A DNA stretch of 64,000 nt, from the NCBI GenBank assembly GCA_026120035.1, contig JALRME010000068.1, positions 1-64,000 on the forward strand, read 5' to 3'. Made by a program: the position numbers and the translations under genes. This DNA comes from Coleophoma eucalyptorum (lineage: Eukaryota > Ascomycota > Leotiomycetes > Helotiales > Dermateaceae). Within the stretch, counting starts at the first letter, position 1. Every line of letters begins with the position of its first letter. Of this stretch, positions 1-11,176 are shown in pieces. A model generated the notes under the pieces. It ran no database searches. It was given only the letters and a program-made list of their open reading frames with translations, and was not told where the DNA came from.

Positions 1-54
1 TTAGTAGTGTTGGTATTGTTAAATTGAATATAAAGGTTATAGAGTTATAGAAAG

Positions 55-88
55 TGGCCCACTCGCTTATATGGCCCACTCACTTATA
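55..88. repeat. 17-bp tandem duplication
   Basis: Two adjacent copies of a 17-nt unit (tggcccactcgcttata at 55-71 and tggcccactcacttata at 72-88) differ at one position. They lie just beyond the 3' end of the ankyrin gene, in an AT-rich stretch (1-177) where no gene is seen. The repeat is read directly; no function is claimed. Confidence 0.85.
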
Positions 89-177
89 AATCACGTTATC
101 AAAGAATAGAAATGCATATCAATTTTAAAGGTACAATAAAGCCACACTGGAAAACCCATAGCAAAAGAGTTCCAAAC

Positions 178-3100
178 TCAGTACATCCACTCCGAAACAA
201 CATCCATCTTCACGTCTCCATCGACAATTCCTCCATTAGCAATGATATTGCTACCTCGACCATGATTATTGTTTCGTCCAGCAACCCTTTTAGCAACCTC
301 ATTAGCCTCAAACAAACTCACAAGTCTTCGCTTGTTGCTTTCTCCATCTCTCATTTGCTCGTCGATTCCCTCGCAAATTTCCCATGTTCTCTTCTTACTA
401 TCCTTTGGTGCCTGTGAGTCTTCTGTAGTCACATATGCTTGAGCTGGCCTTAGTAAAACTGCTGATTGATCTGAGGATCCAAGATGGTAGTTAGTTCTTG
501 CCGACATATCTGGAGGATTTTCGACGCAGGACGCAATATAGATCTCGCGAGACATCTCGAGTGGTGTGCGTCCTGTGGCATTCTCACGGTACAGTAGTGC
601 TGGCTTTAGTGACAGGAAGAAGCTGGTCATCGTACTTCGGCCCTCTTTGATTGCCTGCGAAATTGTTAATGCACCGCCTTGAAAGATTTAAATCAGTTTA
701 CGTACCACATGCAGTGGCAAGTCTCCCGCTCCGTTGATCATCTCTAGTTCTTCCAAATCAGAGTGCTTGCACAAAACAGCAATGATATCGCTCTTCGTGT
801 GATTTATAGCGTTTCTTGCCATCCAATATGCCAGTGGCGTCAAAACACCTGGAGCATGAGTACAACGCTCCAGCATCATTTCTTTGACACTTTTTGTATC
901 AAAGATTTCAATCATACTCTCAAGTTTGTCCGGTTTTGATTGTATATGAGAAACCCCACGCTTTGGGCAAACGCTTTGGTGTATCAGATTTCGATTCATT
1001 CTATCGCGGGCTCGCTGATCCGCACCACACGATACCAAATATGAGGCGACATCGGGGCGTTGTTGGAGGACTGCAATATGTAGCGGTGTCCAGCCTTCTG
1101 ATGATCTTTTTTCTAGGTGTTCTGGAAAAGAGGAAACAAGGTGCTTAATCAGTGCAAGATAGCTAGGTGTCGACTCCTCGCCCGGATTGTGTAAAATCGC
1201 ACAATGTAGAACAAGTTCGGATTTTTCAGATAACCACGTTTTGAGAGTTTTCTCAAATCCAGTTCCGCTCTGTTCCAAAGCCTTAATGCGTTTATCGCCT
1301 TTGTTCTGCTCGGCAAATTCCAGATATTTTCTTGCTGGTGTAACGCTCATGAAAAATTCGACCGAGTCCAGACTTCCAGCCCGGGCAGCTTGCAACAATG
1401 GGGTGATTCTTTCCTCGACAACTCGAGTAATGCTACCAGGTGCTTGTGCCCAATCTGCTCGCTTCTTCCCGCCAACACTAAGTCCTTGGTAGTATTTTGG
1501 CTTGCTCTTGATCTCAACACCACTCTTCTCGCTGAGTGCGTGCAAAGGAATTCCGACACCAGTCGCTCGAATCATCTCAGATAACATTTCTGTGCGTCCC
1601 TGTCTTATTGCTATTGAGAACACATTCGTATTGATTGTATAGCAAGTTAGGTCATCCTCATCTTGTGCAGCAAGTTTTTGCTGTTCGGCTCCGACCTCGA
1701 TTATGAACCTCAGTAACTTCATATCGTTCACCATGACCGCGTGCTCCAGAAGGGTGTGAGAACTATCCTGACTGCAATCTGCTGAAATAAATCGCAGCGA
1801 CTTACAACTCCACTCGATCATGGTCAGCGGCAGAATGTCACTTTTGACAATGTTTGAGACCTGGCCTAGAGAATCGACAGTGAACTCATCTTTGATAAGC
1901 TCGGAAGATATCGGGAGATCATCCTCATTTTCACTGTCTGACATTTCGTCATCGCTGTCTGCAGTTCGCATGTTCCACCGTTGACGGTTTGTCTTTCCGT
2001 CGTCCTTGTGATATTGAGCGATGCATATCTCAATCACTTTCCGGGCAAGGTCAAAATGACCACGCAAAACTGCAATAGAAAACGGACTAAATCCATTCCA
2101 ATCTTTAACAGCAATCTGTAGCGGAGGATTCGGTGAAGCCTCAGAGAGCTGTCCAGTAGACGCCCAAGGAGCCAGTGTCAACTTCTTTACAATCTCTATG
2201 TCGCCAACCCACACAGCCTCAAACAGCCTTAGATAGCCATCCTTGACAATGTTGTTGAGGTTAGGGACCTGAAAGGTAAGATTAGTTTCGTATGGGTTTG
2301 GCTTTGTGGGCGTCCATGGTTGATGCTGATGCTGATTCCATTCACTCTTTGGAATATCTGGATACATGTCGGCAAACGTTTGTGCCCCTGCCTCAATCAA
2401 TGACTTCTCTACATGTTCAAGTTCCATTATCATGTTTGAGATAGCCCTTTTCTTCTCAGAGATTCCATTTTTAGTCTTGGCGCGCTCATTTTTGAAGTGC
2501 TCGGCCCATTGATTGTCAATGGCTTGCTTGGCTTGATGGAAGTCGGCATTCGCACTCCAGTGGCTATAGCTTCCTTCAATAAAATTGCCTGTGTAAGAGG
2601 CTTGGCTATAGATTTCTCTGATATTGGGGACACTTTGTGGTTCCTGATACTCCCGAAGTATCTTCAGCTTTTTCTGAATTATGTCCAGTAGAGATTCGCC
2701 AGATTGACGGTTATAGTTGTTATAGTTTTGTCGGTGTTGTTGGATCAAGCTGTGTGAGCCCTTCCCCAAAGTTGCTGGATCAGCACCGTGAGCAAGGAGA
2801 TTCTCAACCATAATGCCCATTTCTTTATATGCAGCTACAAGTATGGGCTGCGTGACTGAGTTATGGTACTCATTGAGGTTGTTTTCAGCAGTTTGTCTCT
2901 TCGCCCACTCATTTTTGGAAAGATATGTTTTGATCCAATTATCGAAGCTGAGAGTTGATTGTGCGCCAATTTCGAGGAGCCTTTGTACCATATCTTCATA
3001 TCCTCTCTCGAGAGCAGTCACCAATGGACTTGAGATGCGATTTCCCCATCCCGGTAACATCGCAATATTATTGACAACACTTAGAGCAGCAGGGCGGTCG

Positions 3101-5998
3101 TGGGCCAGCAGAATATCGAGTAGGTCTGTTCGATTTTCCGAGACGAGGTAGTGTAGAACAGTGATAAGGTTTGTGTCTGCCTGGGTGGATGTTGCGCCAA
3201 GCTTCAGAAGTAATGACACTACCTTTTTCGATTTTTCAGCTGGAAGAAAGAGAGCTAGGACAATGCTCAAGATAGCTCCTCGAGCATTCCTCGTCCCTGG
3301 CGTAAAGAGTTTGACAGGAAGAAGTACGTCAGCACCGTATTGAGAGACAAGTACTTCAATAATGTCTTCGTGGCCGTTCAAAATAGCAAGGTGTAAGGGT
3401 GAGAGCCCATAGTCCCAGGCGATAACGTTAATATCGTATATATCCGGGTCTTCTAAGGAGTCCTCTACAATTCCGTCCTAGAATAAAGTTAACAAAACAC
3501 GAGAATGCTGTGGCTGCTGCCGTATATGCTTGAAATGCGGCAGAATTACCATTTTTGGGCTCATATGAAATACAAACAAGTACAAATAACTTTATAATAT
3601 CTTGTTGCTTCATGACTCGATCAAGATCAAGAGTAAACAGTATAGATCGCAGTTATTCTTACTTGCATCAATACGGATAGCCGTCTTGATTTCGATCATG
3701 AGTGTTCATTTTGATTTGATCAGAGTCCTGATGGCGAATCATGCGGCATACCCTCGCAAAATTGCCATGCGGCGTTTTGATTGTTGAAGAAAGAGAAAGA
3801 AATTTAGAGCACTCACGTCTGCATTCTCCTGTGCCTCTGCGTTGACCTTGACAAAGGAGCCCATCGTGACAGAATCGTTTTCAGATTCACTTCCAAGGGT
3901 GATTTCAGAGGCTTCTGATATGCTCTCGGCTCTGGAATCTCGGCGAGTTGCTTCTTTCTCTTCCTCCTCTTCTTCGTTGGAGAGACTCTTATTCATCAAC
4001 ATCTCTACCATACCCAAGTGACCACGCGAAGCAGCGATATGTAGAGCAGTCCTACCATCAACCAATCTTGCGATCAGACGTGCTCCGTGGTTAAGCAAAC
4101 ATTCTACAATCTCAAGCGATGATGCCATAGTTGCTAGGTGCAGTGGAGTTCGTCCGGTATACTTTGACAAAAGTTAATAATTGCTATAACTGAAAAGGGG
4201 TATGAGGTGAAAATAAAGACAAAAGAGAGCACTCCGAATAAAACATGGTATAGATCTGCGATTGAGGCAATACGTACGTCGCGCCGATTTACGTCTACTC
4301 CTTCCTGGGAACACCAATCTTCGACATGCTCCAGGTCGCAATCAACGATCGCTTGGCAGAGTCTAGCAGTGTCCCCAACATATGCCATGGTGGTCCATTC
4401 ATCGTCGGTGATAGGATTGAAGCTTCCAATTTCTTGCCGACCAGGATCATCTATAAGGAACTTAAGTTCGCCGGATATCATTGTCTTGCTCTCTTCCTCA
4501 GCAATTTCAACTTCCTGATCGGTGATAGGTTGTGGACAAAAACCGCAACAGTCCTGAAGTACTTCTTCTGCAGTTCCAAAAAAGCATGGGTGTCTATGCA
4601 AGTACACCTCACGATCATCCGGCTGGTTCCATTGGGCATTGAGAAGAAGGTCTTTTGCATACAACAAGCGATTGATCCTTGCTGCATGATATTTTGGACC
4701 ATAGGGAACAGTCATAGTGTGGTATGAAGCTACTTCGGCCTCATTGACCCATTCCGCAACATCGTCTTCCTCCTGGTCCTTAATGTTTCCACCCATTTTG
4801 TATTGATCGCGGTAATTACGGTGAATTACGGGCCGTCCTCTCTCGGCTCTCCGTTGAAACATGTAGGAGTCTCGATCCTCAGCCTTCGGAAGCTTCTCTA
4901 GAATAAGAAGTCTTGCAAGACCTTGGGTGCGTCCAAATGAGCGTTCGAATATTGTTGGATCAACTCGAGAGCGATTAAGTAGAGGCCAGTGTACCTCAAA
5001 GCCACGATGACTGTACTTTGATAAGCGATTCTCGTAGGAAGGACTTCGTCGAGTCAAGTCAATAGTATTGCACTGGGTAGCGAATGCAGCAATTGCTCGA
5101 GGAGCTGCAAAGACTTGCTTTCCATCATAGGCTACACAAGCACAATCGACATCAAACCCAGTGATTATCTGAGAGATCGAGTCATAAAGGCGGAGGACAA
5201 TTTGGACATGGCGTGTTGGGTATTGACTAGCAATTGTGATAGCATTTTTAGTTCGAATTGTTGTTGTCTCGTGTAGGATACTATCCTTGATATTTCTCTC
5301 AATGAGTTTGATCTTTTCAAGAGCTTGCTGCTCGTTGAGACCATAGATGAAGAGATCAACATCACTGGCGGGGGCGAGATGTTCATGGTAATACTCTCTT
5401 AAGCTTCGCTTATTGCCAGCCCACTTCTTTGGGACGGGCAAGAGGGCAGTGGTGACAGAACTGCCTGCAGCCACGATGTTATTCCAATCGAGATCCGCCA
5501 AAGACGATTCCGAGAATAGATTGAAGTTCTTCTGAAAATCTTTGATGCTGGAAACGACAGCAGGAGACCCATTGGATTTTCGATCTTTGTTGTTCAGCTG
5601 CATGATATATCTGGACTTTTCTTCTTCCGTTTCGGTATCCAAAGATCGAGCACGAATCTTGACTGTTCAATTGATCTTCATCAGCAGATGATTTTTTAAC
5701 ATCGAGGATAATTATTGATCCATGACATACGCTCCTTTTCATGGCCATCGAATATTGGAACCATATTGATATGGCCATCTTTGACAGCTTCATTGTCTGG
5801 CTGTTGTGCATAGATCTTTGGCTCAGTTAGTCTTTGTAATCAAATGGAGGTTGCAATTGTGTAGACCTTGCGAAGCTCAGATTCAAATGCTTTATAAGGC
5901 TCAACAATCTGAGCAATTGGCGTATCACGCTGGCCCGAAAGGAAAGAGATGAAGTCCTTGACGGATCCTGATGGAGATGGAAGTTTAGGGAGCTCCAT
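178..5998 (-). CDS. Ankyrin-repeat protein with nucleotidyltransferase-like N-terminal region
   Basis: Six exons on the minus strand: 5998-5867, 5815-5731, 5662-4278, 4161-3817, 3477-706, 654-178. All joins keep frame and give 1,731 aa. The start is the Met of MELPKLPSPSG. Residues about 130-250 hold AGSSV (138-142), SDVDLF (172-177) and a later FDVD (242-245), a spacing of acidic residues that recalls the nucleotidyltransferase fold, although the gap between the GSS and DVD motifs is long. Ankyrin units follow from about residue 535 (YTGRTPLHLA, DGRTALHIAASRGH, LSPLHLAILNGH, EGWTPLHIAVLQQ), with an acidic Glu-rich linker near residues 590-620. The 339-nt fourth intron is far longer than the other introns in this gene and could hide another exon. 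Ankyrin repeats suggest protein binding; the NTase idea is inference and the substrate is unknown. No signal peptide or membrane segment is seen, so it is probably intracellular. Confidence 0.85.
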
Positions 5999-7708
5999 AA
6001 TAGCTTCGATGGATGAATTTAGATATACTGAGAACGTGTGGGCAATAAGATGCAGCGAAAAGAGAGAGCTTCTATGGCTCTTCCTGTAAAGATTTAATGC
6101 AGAGAAGCTTGGGGTTCTGCACAACGAAACTGAGAGGAGTGGAGTAAAGATGAGAAGATAAAGGAAGGAAGACAATGAAAGAAATGCAATTGAGGAATCA
6201 GTATTAGTACTCCTGGGCAACCCCTCACCGTCGCGACGCGAGCAGGTGAGGTGAGTCGAGTCTGGAGAGACGCCTAATCTCGTGACTAGGGTTTTCTATT
6301 TCGGTCACGGGAGCCTAGAGCTGCCTAGATATTCACGCTTCAGAATTGAAGATCAGTTTGACGAGAGACCCTGGAAGGAAGGAGATCAGAAACGTAACAA
6401 GGAACCAATCTCCACATGAAATTTATTTGATGGAGCTTGGAATACTAACTTAAAGATTACTTTGAAGAGACTGATTGATACCCACCCAATACGACTGCCA
6501 CCTCGAACAGTCCATATTATAATCACGTGATAAATACATCTTCCAAATCGGGCTGTTGCAACACATCTGCCATCTATAGCAACTAAGTCGCAGCAGGGTC
6601 TGTTAAAGTAATCACATGTCTGCTACTATAGAAGATTAATTCTTTTTTAGCAATTGCCTCGTGATTGCCTCATAAATGAGGGTCTTTGGAGAATGAGACT
6701 TGCTAACTTACCCTCGACTTACTTACATGAGCCAGTGAGCTGTGACACACACTGCTGCACTTAAGATTAGCTTGGATTAGCTGGGGCTGAATTGTAAGAT
6801 GTTCAGAATGATGTTCTATCGTGCCCGGAAGCCGCATTGAGGAAAATGTCGGCTAACTAAGCTTATTAAGCCCATGTGCCAAGTTCTTACGATGTGCAAC
6901 ATGACAGCAAATATTGACCTTAAGCTTTATACGAAATAGACCCAATATGTCTGTTGAAGCACAAACGGCGACCTTTAAAGTTGGGTCTCTTGGTGGCTTG
7001 AATCTGTGAAGCTTTGAAGTGTTTGATTTTAGGGCTCGGAAGGCTGTTTCGAGACAAAATCTACTTGCTCACAGTCCTTGGCAAAAGGCACCGGAGGTCA
7101 TATCCTATTCTTTTTGGAGTTTGGGAAGGCATTTCCAGTCGATGTCCCTGGATAATGACCTAATGGTGGGTATACGTCCACTCTGGGAAGGTCAAGCACG
7201 CTCATCTTGCTGCCCCTGGCCCCGGAAAATCCCCACATCACTGCACCGACTCTTCCAAACTTTGTACACAACCAGACATTCATTGACTCGGAAGAACCAT
7301 GGGTAAACTAATTCAATAGAACCAAAGCATCCGTAAACTTCTTTAGGGTAAGATGCAGACCAAAACGGCCTTTGACACGCTGGCTAAGTTAAGGTTTGGG
7401 AGACGTACCTAGAACCAAGCGAAGACCTGGAAACTGGTCTCAAGCTACGCCATAGACGGCCTCTCCTCTATTATATTTGGATCAAGTGCTTCCAGCCCAT
7501 ATTTTGGCAATATTAGAACTTGGAGTCTTCATAAATATTATTGTACTCCCGCTGGCGAAGCACTATTGTTCTTCAGTTCATTTCAATTGGAGTGCTTTCA
7601 AGTCACGAACCATCAAATGTTTCCCTGTCTGAGATTTGGTGACGACGAACGCCTCTCATAGATTTATCAAATCATTGAAAACTCCCGAAATTCTAGAGAA
7701 TTTCAAAA
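5999..7708. other. Intergenic, no gene seen
   Basis: This 1.7-kb spacer separates divergently transcribed genes and should hold both promoters. Short open frames (for example 7019-7306 and 7098-7283 on opposite strands) overlap each other and resemble no family. No repeat or RNA gene was recognised. Confidence 0.6.
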
Positions 7709-8969
7709 ATGGTCACATTTGCCAAGCGACAAGAGCAAACTGCTGAGGTATCCATATGGATTTTGTTAAGTACGGCATCCACACTGTTAAGATTGTAAGT
7801 AAATTCATGTGCTTTTCGTTAACTGACACTTACTTACAACCCAAAGGATATCTCAAAGAATACAACGGGGAGGCATCAGTAAATTTCGAATCGATGACTG
7901 GATTATGGTATTTGTTTTTGTAAGCAACGAATAATATGGACATTGGGAGTTGTGCTGATTTGAGAGCAGTTCTTGAATCTTGCCGATGGAGGTGCTGGTC
8001 TATACTCTATCTGGGAATTGAATCTCCTTGGCGCATTGGATAGTGCAAGTCCAGAAGAGGTTATGACCAAGTATATACGAATAGCACACTACTTCTACCT
8101 GCCAGGCGAGATGGTTTTTCAACTGAAACTATGGCTGCTCAAAGCATGCCTAGTTATTCTATACTGGCGACTCACGTAAGTTATATTTCGCAGCACTTAA
8201 CCACAATCTGCTGACCAAGCTTGTGGTTCTTAGTGCCCAGAGTAAACTTCGCAATGTTGTGAAAGCTGCTGCAATATACTGCATCGTCACCTATCTAGTC
8301 GTCGTGCTCTTTCTTCTCGTGTTCATGTGTCGCCCCTTCTCTGGCTTCTGGCTTGATATCTTAAATGCTCCAACATGTAGGTTCCCTTCAAAGACCAGAC
8401 TGAATTATGCTAATCGGCCACTCTATAGCAAATTGTGTGACATGGCTACCATATTATAAACTTCAACTGGCTATGAACATCTCGTCTGACTTATTGATAT
8501 TTTGCATCCCGCTTGCTCTATTATCGGGGTCGACCCTTCCATGGAAGAGGTATGAATTACAGGCTTGATAACAGCTGAATTGTGGCTGATCCTCAGGTTT
8601 CAGAAAAGTTATTCTCCTAGGAATTTTTAGTATTGGAGCGTTTGTGGTGAGAAACAGATTCCCAGACTACATCTGAGACCATAGTAGCTAATGTAAAAAC
8701 CAAAGATGATCTTTGCGATCTTGAATAAAGCCTTTCTATTGCGGGATCCGACGGATCCAACATCTATTATCTGGAGCTATCGAGAATGTAACCTCGCCGT
8801 CATTGTCACGAATGCTCCAATGTGTTGGACAGCACTACGTCGCATCTTTGGTCTTAAGGCATTTTCGGAAGCTAGTGACAATGCCAGACCTCTAAACATC
8901 AAAACGGGAGATTCTGATTGTAGTCCTTGGGGTTCGAAAACCGACTCTTCATTTGCTGCTACGCCATGA
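7709..8969 (+). CDS. Fungal rhodopsin-like (PTH11-type) integral membrane protein
   Basis: Seven exons (7709-7794, 7847-7919, 7967-8175, 8234-8376, 8429-8549, 8604-8646, 8706-8969) join in frame to a 312-aa protein. It carries the usual marks of the fungal rhodopsin-domain family: R(I)DDWIM after the first membrane segment, a charged loop around YIRIAHYFYLPGE, LLKACLVILYWRL, then CRPFSGFW and several further hydrophobic segments (KVILLGIFSIGAFV, IIWSYRECNLAVIVTNAP). The C-terminal tail after about residue 255 is hydrophilic. The family is widespread in Pezizomycotina; PTH11 itself is a plasma-membrane receptor-like protein, but most members have no known ligand. The 5' end is the least certain part, since the first helix is short and a further upstream exon is possible. 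The acceptor of exon 3 could also be 3 nt downstream. Confidence 0.82.
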
Positions 8970-9405
8970 AAGAATGAGCGAGCTTCTGATGTGCGCAAGG
9001 ACAGCAATTCTCATAAGCTGAAGTCCGATCCTTCGTCACGTCTTGAGATGCCTTAGATATTCAATCCTGTAAGGCTACAGCAAGAGTCTTGGATAAGGAT
9101 CTATGTGTGAAAAGCCTCGCTTCTGGAGTGGGGCTTCATTGCAGTAGATGACGCTATGAACGATGCGAATTCTAGTAAGTCACTCGCCATTCCTGATCAC
9201 AGTCTACAAAGGCAGACTTAATCCGGGATTAGTCTAATTCTTGGGAGTATAGTATTTCGATCACATCAGATATTTCGATACTTGGAAGTATGTTGATACA
9301 ATTACATCTTTAAGAGCAATCTTAACTATTATTTTCAGAGTTGAACAAAAATTGGCATGTAGTAAGCCTTAAAAACTAGGAACATCTTTGTAAAACTGTA
9401 AATGA
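8970..9405. other. Intergenic, convergent 3' ends
   Basis: This AT-rich spacer lies between the 3' ends of the rhodopsin-like gene (+) and the cysteine-rich secreted protein (-). No open frame, RNA gene or repeat was recognised. Confidence 0.6.
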
Positions 9406-10495
9406 CTATATCCAGCCGGCTACAATGTTTGACATCAATGTAAGCAACAGCACACTTAGATGCTTTTTCAGACCAACATTTGAATGTGCCTCTGATTTAG
9501 CCGTTGGGGTAGCTTTTGTAGTAGCAGTAGTCTTGGAGCTTGTACTTGGTACGAAGCTATTAGAAGTTGTCGATGTAATTTTTGTCTTAAGAAGATTTGT
9601 AAGCTGGCTGGACTTCAAAAAATCACAGATAACTTACAGTTGACTGTGTAGATTTAGAATTAGTAGCAGTCTCTGTGGCCGTTGTGCTCGAGGCTAAGGA
9701 TTTCGTAAGGCCTGTTTGAGTAGTTGATTCTGTGGTCGTCGCCGAACCCTGTATAGGACCACCTGTTTGTGTTGCCGCACAAACTCTATTCGACCATAGA
9801 GTAGAACTGGTAACAGGTGTGCCTAAACACGAAGCACCATCGATCTGACAGACGGAAGCTTCAGTCAAGACACTCGCCTGACACCCACAAGATTGGTACT
9901 GTGCCTGGTCCGTATATTGACTGCTACAAGATGCAGTCATGGTGCTCCATGACCCGCAAGCAGTATAGACATGGTCACAGAAATCTTTCCCAGGGTAAGG
10001 CGTGTACGTCGCCAGTGCAGGTGTTGTTGCCGTGAAGGTGATCTTAGGCCCGCAGGCGTCCCCCCATGAAGCTAAAAGAGACTCATAATCGGTATCATCT
10101 ACGTCACTCCTGATACATTCTCGAACTTCGTTTTCACAGCTACATCCAGCATCTATTAGCTATAATGCTCATCAATTGCAACCACTCAATTACAAAAATA
10201 GTAATCTACTATTCTACAAGGATAGTGGATTACTATAGAAATGCAGAACTTTTATTTGAACTCACTTTCGCATAGCGGAGAAGACTTCTTGAGTGCAATA
10301 ACAAGAAACCAATGCATCTTTGTCAGTGATAGCACCACAGATTTCGTTCTTGCTCACAAGAAGGTTGCAGTTGGTAAATGACTGGTTGGTGTCGAGGCAT
10401 TGCGAAGGGTCAGGAAGAGTCTGGGCTTCAGAAACACAGACGAGGTTAATGAAAAGAGCGACAACTGCGACGTGCTTCTTAGAGAGAGAAATCAT
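9406..10495 (-). CDS. Secreted cysteine-rich protein with Ser/Thr-rich tail, possible GPI anchor
   Basis: Three exons (10495-10266, 10139-9638, 9585-9406) give about 303 aa. The start MISLSKKH opens a clear signal peptide ending near VCVSEA-QT; an in-frame Met 15 codons upstream (10540) would bury it. The mature part has many cysteines in the pattern C-x-C with further C pairs (CYCTQEVF, NCENEVREC, CDHVYTACG, CGCQASV), followed by a Ser/Thr-rich stretch and a hydrophobic C-terminus (LSVLLLTLMSNIVAGWI), as expected for a wall or GPI-linked surface protein. It is not a clean CFEM match and I do not recognise the exact family. The 126-nt first intron contains a strong hairpin. The exon 1 donor (AA|GTGAGT) joins in frame only to the acceptor after TGTAG at 10140. 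Confidence 0.75.
10198..10236. repeat. Inverted repeat (hairpin) within an intron
   Basis: Arms of 15 nt (10198-10212 and 10222-10236), with one mismatch, flank a 9-nt loop; the first arm contains tagtaatctactat. The hairpin lies inside the first intron of the cysteine-rich secreted gene. It could be a chance AT-rich palindrome, a MITE remnant or an intron structure. Confidence 0.75.
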
Positions 10496-11176
10496 CTTCT
10501 TGGTGTAATTAATGATCAAAATCTGGGGCTTCAAGCTCATTTATTTATCTCCCCAAGACATCTAAAATTAAGCGACAGCGATTCCCACTGACTAGAGGTC
10601 GGATAGCATTGATCGTCCGAGCACACTTGTGGCACTTAATAATTTATATTTCACAAGTACAGCCATTGGAGCCAAGCACTAGCTGAGATGAGGGGCTGGG
10701 ATCTTGAGCACCTGCCACCAGAGATCTAGACCGACTTTTATCATTAAGGTTATATTCTTTCGGTATTTGGTGTTTAGATTAATGTGATGTAGCGCACATG
10801 CTATTGCTATTGCTATTGTCCGACACTGAAAGTCGAAACAACTAACTTTCCTAAAAATGAATAGAAAGCTCTGCGATAACGACATGGAATTTTCTCCATT
10901 TCCCCACATTTATAATTGCTTGGTCTCTGTTGGTCTGGTTTCGTTGTCCAACTTGCAGGCCATGCTTTTTGGAGAGGCCAACCTACACAAGATCGCTCTT
11001 TGGTGGCGCTCGTGGCTGTCAACAGCACCACCTTCTCGCGCCAAGCTGAAAATTAGCAATGGTCAAGGCTTAACGCTTAGTCCGAGATATTCTATGGGGA
11101 TTATAGTCAATTTAGAGTCATGCCCATAGCAATAACATAAGTATACAAAATACCAGCTGGTCCGAGTGCGCTCGAC
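10496..11176. other. Intergenic, divergent promoters
   Basis: This 680-bp spacer lies between the minus-strand cysteine-rich secreted gene and the plus-strand DUF3433 gene. Small overlapping frames at 10679-11129 on both strands have no recognisable content. No RNA gene is seen. Confidence 0.55.

Noticed and set aside
9586..9637. A 25-nt intron (acceptor at TTGAAG) in the secreted cysteine-rich gene
   Set aside because: Too short for fungal splicing; the 52-nt alternative ending CTTAAG keeps frame.
10262..10540. Upstream Met (10540) as start of the cysteine-rich secreted gene
   Set aside because: It would add 15 residues in front of a clear signal peptide starting at 10495.
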